Program-made: the position numbers and the translations under genes
Origin: Butyrivibrio sp. INlla21
Lineage (GTDB): Bacteria > Bacillota > Clostridia > Lachnospirales > Lachnospiraceae
Direction: 5' to 3'
DNA: 64,000 nucleotides
Assembly: GCF_900116875.1 (NCBI RefSeq)
Contig: NZ_FPCC01000006.1
Span: forward strand, 105,555 to 169,554
The notes under the pieces: model-generated
Seen by the model: only the letters and a program-made list of their open reading frames with translations
The model's database searches: none
What the model was told of the DNA's origin: nothing
Shown here: positions 60,453-64,000 of the stretch, piece after piece
Layout of the letters: every line of letters starts with the position of its first letter
Position numbering within the stretch: the first letter of the stretch is position 1

Positions 60453-62049
60453 TAACAATCAGATGCCGCAGTACAATAATCAGATGCCGCAGTATAACAA
60501 CATTCAAGGCAATCCGATGCCGCAGGGAGTACCTGTGATGCAGGGAGTACCGGTTAGACCTGCAGCGACGATAACGACTGTGAGGGTCGGCAATTCTGAG
60601 AATTTCAAGAAATACAGTTTGCTTGCGCTCATATTCGGTATAGTTTACTCATTTTGTTTGTATCATAATCATGCGAGTATCACACATCCGATCTTTATGG
60701 TTGCGGCGCTTGTCATTCTTAAGCTTATGAGGGCAAAAGAGGGATTGTCACTGATCGCGGATTGCAACGGTAAGAAGGGTCTCGGAATCTTTTACGTGGT
60801 TTCGCTGGTACTCCTTTCAATTCACAGATGCCTTACAACGAGCTGGGCGCTTGAGTTTTTGGAGAGGACTGCGATAGTTCTTTTGTTTATGAGTTTTATA
60901 GTGTATCTCTATGTGGATACGACGGGCTTTGACATCGGCGCATGGTTTGCGGGGATCTTTGTAACTCTTATCAAACCTCTGGAGCATATTGCAAGACCTG
61001 TCAGAGATCACAGAGCATATAAGAAAGCAATCGGGAAAGAAGGCAGCGCCGATAAAAAGAAGATGATCGTAGCGATACTAATCGGAATCGGGGTAGCACT
61101 GGCTTTACTTGAAGTGATATTGCCGCTTCTGGCTTCTGCGGACGCCGTGTTTGAGAATCTTTTGTCAAATATCAAATTTGAGATTGATGACAATGTTGTT
61201 TATGCGATCAAGATGGTGCTTACCGCAATCGTCGTTTTCTGGGCCGCATATACGATCATCACTTCGCTTGCCGCAAAAGAGCTGAAGGTGAAAGCGATGG
61301 GAGAAGGCACGACAAATCCCGTTATAGCGATCACTTTTACAAGCATCATCGGCGCGGTTTACATTCTTTTCTGTGCGATCCAATTTATTTACCTTTTCAG
61401 CGGAAACGTGGCTCTTCCTAAAAACTATACTTACGCTGAGTACGCGCACGAAGGATTTTACCAGCTTCTGGCGGTATGTATTTTAAATGTCATTATGGTT
61501 TCGGTCTGTCAGGCATTTTTTAAAGAGTCCAAGGTTTTGAAAGCTCTTTTGACAATGATCGCAGTTTGTACGTATATCATGATCGCATCGTCTGCGATGA
61601 GAATGATCTTGTATGTCGGTGCTTATCATCTGACATTCCTTAGATTATTTGTGCTTTGGTTCCTTGCGGTGCTGTGCTTCTGGCTGGCATTTTTGATCGC
61701 GAGCCTGTACATCAAGAAGTTCCCGGTGTTCAGAGCATGCATGGTTGCGATCACGATCGCATTTATCGCGTTTACTTACAGTAATCCGGATTACAGGATC
61801 GCTGAGTACGACCTTGCTGCGGCGGGGGATGACATTGATGAGTATAAGTCGGTAAAAGACTACATAACCAATAATCTTTCATATGATGCGGTTCCTGCGA
61901 TCGCGGGAAATGAAGAGCTTGTCGATGCTTACGAGAGGGCTCATTCCGATAGGCATTATATGGATGAGGATAAATATACGGGCTTTAGAAAGTTTAATGT
62001 ATCATATTACATTGCGCATAAGACGCTTAAGTTCTATAAAGCGGGATAA
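60442..62049 (+). CDS. DUF4173-type multi-pass membrane protein
   Basis: 535 aa. A disordered Asn/Gln/Met/Pro N-terminus with short repeats (QMPQYNN twice, then MPQGVP) precedes about 11-12 hydrophobic segments and a soluble C-terminal part (about residues 450-535). The layout and the RPVRDHRAYKKAIGKEG segment match DUF4173. ATG 60442 is chosen because GAGGAGGAAG lies just upstream; the open frame begins at 60370. Overlaps the regulator gene. Function unknown. Confidence 0.75.
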   Translation: MEVNNNQMPQYNNQMPQYNNIQGNPMPQGVPVMQGVPVRPAATITTVRVGNSENFKKYSLLALIFGIVYSFCLYHNHASITHPIFMVAALVILKLMRAKEGLSLIADCNGKKGLGIFYVVSLVLLSIHRCLTTSWALEFLERTAIVLLFMSFIVYLYVDTTGFDIGAWFAGIFVTLIKPLEHIARPVRDHRAYKKAIGKEGSADKKKMIVAILIGIGVALALLEVILPLLASADAVFENLLSNIKFEIDDNVVYAIKMVLTAIVVFWAAYTIITSLAAKELKVKAMGEGTTNPVIAITFTSIIGAVYILFCAIQFIYLFSGNVALPKNYTYAEYAHEGFYQLLAVCILNVIMVSVCQAFFKESKVLKALLTMIAVCTYIMIASSAMRMILYVGAYHLTFLRLFVLWFLAVLCFWLAFLIASLYIKKFPVFRACMVAITIAFIAFTYSNPDYRIAEYDLAAAGDDIDEYKSVKDYITNNLSYDAVPAIAGNEELVDAYERAHSDRHYMDEDKYTGFRKFNVSYYIAHKTLKFYKAG

Positions 62050-62065
62050 AAGAAATTGAGTAATA

Positions 62066-62112
62066 AAAAACGGCTTTGGGAGCAGGATTATCTGTTCTCA
62101 AGGCCGTTTTTG
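62066..62112 (+). terminator. Terminator after the DUF4173 gene
   Basis: AAAAACGGCTTTGGGAG pairs with CTCAAGGCCGTTTTT with one or two mismatches, and the descending arm itself supplies the T run. Confidence 0.8.
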
Positions 62113-62158
62113 GTTATATATGTCTGAATTGATATAAGCTTAAGTTGGTTCTATGGGA

Positions 62159-62452
62159 TTACTCAGATGTCTTTGCAGGTGTAACCACCATATTGATAGA
62201 TTCCATCGCGACTTCATAGATTGTTGCGAGCTCTTTGGAACCCTCATCATCTCTTTCCGCAAGCTTCTTGTACTGTGTTGTGAAGTACGCCTTGGCTTGC
62301 TCTATGGAAGCACGGGAGATCACATGTCCGTTACAGTACATCGTTCCCGTTTCTGTATTATATGTACCGGAAGAAACTCTGTTCTTCTGGGCATCGCCAA
62401 CTCCCATTGATTTGGCAAGTGAATATATCAGATCCTCACGTCCGTCTGTCAT
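62159..62452 (-). CDS. Unrecognised 97-aa protein
   Basis: Soluble, mixed charge, helical at both ends with a middle beta-type segment (VSSGTYNTETGTMYCNGHVIS). ATG 62452 follows AAGGAGGAAGC; the open frame reaches 62491. No family recognised. It is alone on its strand, facing the DUF4173 terminator. Confidence 0.6.
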   Translation of the reverse strand: MTDGREDLIYSLAKSMGVGDAQKNRVSSGTYNTETGTMYCNGHVISRASIEQAKAYFTTQYKKLAERDDEGSKELATIYEVAMESINMVVTPAKTSE

Positions 62453-62590
62453 TGCTTCCTCCTTATTTGCGTTTTTTATATTATATCGCAAGAATTACAT
62501 CGGATTCAAGCCCGATATTATGGGCTTTTTAGGTGGTTTGCGGGCGGGTATTTTGCTATAATAAATTATTGTTATTTCAGGGAGGAGAAA

Positions 62591-63265
62591 ATGATCAAAG
62601 CAGTCATTTTTGATATGTTTGAGACACTTGTCTCGTTGTTTGAAGGAAGTACTTATTTTAGTGAAGATATAGCGGCGGATCTTGGAGTTGAGCATGATCC
62701 GTTTAGGAAGGTGTGGCATGAGACGGAAGAAGCCAGGACACTTGGTAAAGTGACGATAGAAGATGGCATCGGGGAAGCGCTTAAGGCGATGGGGATATAT
62801 TCTGAAAAGAATGTTGCGATGGTAGCAGACGGAAGAAAAGCTACGCTTGAAGATACCTTTCGTGTGATCCCGAAAGAGTCTTTGGATTTACTTCATGCTT
62901 TGAGAGCGAAGGGAATCCTGACAGGACTTATCAGCAATTGCTATTCCGATGAAGCGAGGATGATCAAGAATTGTTCATTATATCCTTTGTTAGATGCGGC
63001 GATGCTTTCATATGAGCAGGGGGTTGCTAAGCCTGAGCCGGAGATTTATCTTAGGGCAGCCGCCGAGCTGGGCGTTAAGCCCGAGGAATGCTTATATGTC
63101 GGAGACGGCGGCTCACGAGAACTCTTTACCGCCAAAGAGATCGGGATGCATCCCGTGCAGGCGCTTTGGTACAGACACATGATGTTTGAGCCGCATGTTC
63201 CAAGCCCTGTATTTGATGAATTCCCGCACGCGGAGAGTAGGAAAGATATTGAGGGAATGATCTAA
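62591..63265 (+). CDS. HAD-superfamily hydrolase (dehalogenase-like branch)
   Basis: 224 aa. Motif I is FDMFETLV (the second Asp of the phosphatase form is Phe, as in several haloacid-dehalogenase-like members), motif II Ser in LISNCYS, motif III Lys in GVAKPEPEIY, and the motif IV acidic region in YVGDGGSREL. A helical cap lies between motifs I and II. Cytoplasmic. The substrate is unknown, probably a small phosphate ester. GGGAGG upstream of the ATG. 22 bases before the membrane protein gene. Confidence 0.87.
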   Translation: MIKAVIFDMFETLVSLFEGSTYFSEDIAADLGVEHDPFRKVWHETEEARTLGKVTIEDGIGEALKAMGIYSEKNVAMVADGRKATLEDTFRVIPKESLDLLHALRAKGILTGLISNCYSDEARMIKNCSLYPLLDAAMLSYEQGVAKPEPEIYLRAAAELGVKPEECLYVGDGGSRELFTAKEIGMHPVQALWYRHMMFEPHVPSPVFDEFPHAESRKDIEGMI

Positions 63266-63287
63266 GTGTTTGAATGGAGGAGACGGT

Positions 63288-63653
63288 ATGAACGGATTAC
63301 GCAAGGTATTAAGAGTGGTTGATATTGTTGTATTTGTCTGCGCTACGCTGGCGATAGCGGGCGTCTTCTGCGAAGGAATGGCAAAAAAGTGGTATGACTT
63401 TGTCGGAGTCTTTGTCTTTTGCTCAGACTATTCGTTCCTTATTGCCACTGTTCTTCATGTCATTGCTGACAGAAAAGAAAAAATCGCATTCGTTCACTAT
63501 TTTTCACTTACAATTCTGATAGTCGGACTTATCATGAAGGTTGCCGGAATACCATATCACCCGCTGGTGCTTACAATCTGGTTCCAGTATATCTGGTTTT
63601 TGTACGGAATCATTCTTGCAAGGAGATACTTTGGTAAGAAGATATCTATGTAA
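63288..63653 (+). CDS. Small four-helix membrane protein
   Basis: 121 aa with four hydrophobic segments and short loops; basic residues at the start and after the second helix (DRKEK) suggest both ends inside. ATG 63288 follows GGAGGAGACGGT. No family recognised. It probably shares a transcript with the HAD gene. Confidence 0.7.
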   Translation: MNGLRKVLRVVDIVVFVCATLAIAGVFCEGMAKKWYDFVGVFVFCSDYSFLIATVLHVIADRKEKIAFVHYFSLTILIVGLIMKVAGIPYHPLVLTIWFQYIWFLYGIILARRYFGKKISM

Positions 63654-63763
63654 GACTAACTATTAAAGAAAGTCAATAAAAATGTTTTAAAACAGAAATG
63701 TTTTAAATATAGCGACGATGACTTATGCATCGTATTCAGCACCTTGAAAACTGCATGACAAAT

Positions 63764-63785
63764 AGAGCATCGTTTTAGATGCTCT
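63764..63785. other. Hairpin just beyond the IS110 transposase stop
   Basis: AGAGCAT (63764-63770) and ATGCTCT (63779-63785) form a perfect 7-bp stem with an 8-base loop. It lies 26 bases beyond the transposase stop codon and may mark the end region of the insertion sequence or its terminator. Confidence 0.5.
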
Positions 63786-63810
63786 TGAAAGAAGATTTGT
63801 ATGGAATTAG

Positions 63811-64000
63811 TTAAGCTGCTTTGTTGTATAACTGATGAGATTTCTCAAGCTGATATATCAGTCTCACAAGTTTTTTTGTGGCATGGGATACAGCCACATA
63901 ATAATGCTTCCCTTCAGCTCGCTTTTTGGCAAGGTAAGCGCTAAATGTCGGATCCCAATGACAGACATAGATGGTGGTATTAAACAGAGCATATCGTAGA
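63811..64000 (-). CDS. IS110-family transposase, C-terminal 63 residues (continues outside window)
   Basis: Reading from the window edge on the minus strand, the frame encodes LRYALFNTTIYVCHWDPTFS and AYLAKKRAEGKHYYVAVSHA, then a basic helical end closing at TAA 63813-63811. This is the C-terminal Tnp domain of IS110-group recombinases, in which a Ser of the downstream domain works with the DEDD N-terminal domain. The rest of the element lies beyond the window. The non-coding end (about 63660-63810) has a hairpin and a duplicated AATGTTTTAAA (around 63680-63705). No target duplication can be identified. Confidence 0.85.
   Translation of the reverse strand, partial: LRYALFNTTIYVCHWDPTFSAYLAKKRAEGKHYYVAVSHATKKLVRLIYQLEKSHQLYNKAA

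Noticed and set aside
63660..63810. Bridge-RNA locus of the IS110 element.
   Set aside because: In IS110-group elements the bridge RNA lies in the 5' non-coding end, which would be outside this window. Only a simple hairpin is visible here, and the element is truncated by the window edge.

Overview
The window looks like chromosome from a Lachnospiraceae bacterium close to Butyrivibrio or Pseudobutyrivibrio. The evidence is moderate GC content, strong Shine-Dalgarno sites, occasional TTG/GTG starts, many plant-polysaccharide enzymes (GH2, domain-inverted GH3, GH120, DUF5722, pectin-acetylesterase-like), several CPBP membrane proteases, a Bce-type four-gene module, and Rho with a long charged insertion. 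This is judged by eye from family recognition; no database was searched. No rRNA or tRNA was recognised.

Layout. 1-3.7 kb: the 3' end of a GH2 enzyme, a small conserved protein, an RlmD-like rRNA methyltransferase, a DinB-fold protein and an orphan possible nuclease. 3.8-10.5 kb: a LysR regulator followed by a five-gene run (three CPBP proteases, an alpha/beta hydrolase and a GT-C-like membrane protein). 10.5-15.1 kb: response regulator, kinase, ABC ATPase and BceB-like permease. 15.1-19.2 kb: CinA-like deamidase, domain-inverted GH3 and ZIP transporter. 19.6-22.9 kb: a CPBP protease with a repressor-style promoter, a candidate small RNA with a 61-residue orphan protein, QueT under a preQ1-I-like riboswitch, and TruA. 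23-26.6 kb: secreted DUF5722 protein and a GT39-like transferase. 26.7-30.8 kb: a WXG/LXG polymorphic toxin island with three tandem immunity genes plus a remnant, bracketed by copies of the GT39-like gene's 3' end. 31.5-33.5 kb: ABC-F ATPase. 33.6-38.8 kb: NrtR-like degenerate Nudix regulator, then SPFH coiled-coil protein, NAD-kinase-like protein and a two-domain methyltransferase behind a promoter with two 17-bp operators. 38.9-42.9 kb: CPBP protease, NCS2 purine permease, HflK/HflC pair. 43.17-43.91 kb: two abutting non-coding hairpin arrays, different in sequence but with the same 52-bp period. 44.2-48.4 kb: Rho, MerR regulator, old-yellow-enzyme-type reductase. 48.6-52.1 kb: PLP-homeostasis protein, PilZ protein, GGDEF protein and a 30-residue membrane peptide. 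52.2-58.1 kb: GH120 beta-xylosidase, acyltransferase-like protein, zinc-ribbon membrane protein and acetylesterase-like hydrolase. 58.1-64 kb: small proteins, a DUF2975/XRE/DUF4173 module, a HAD hydrolase, a membrane protein, and the 3' end of an IS110-family transposase running off the window.

Three things stand out. First, the NrtR-like/SPFH/NAD-kinase-like/methyltransferase unit looks like an NAD- or ADP-ribose-responsive system that I cannot match to a described one. Second, the paired 52-bp hairpin arrays upstream of rho are not explained by any feature I know. Third, several genes are followed by a second, synonymously diverged copy of their own last codons and stop ('3'-end echoes'), which suggests allele replacement by recombination.
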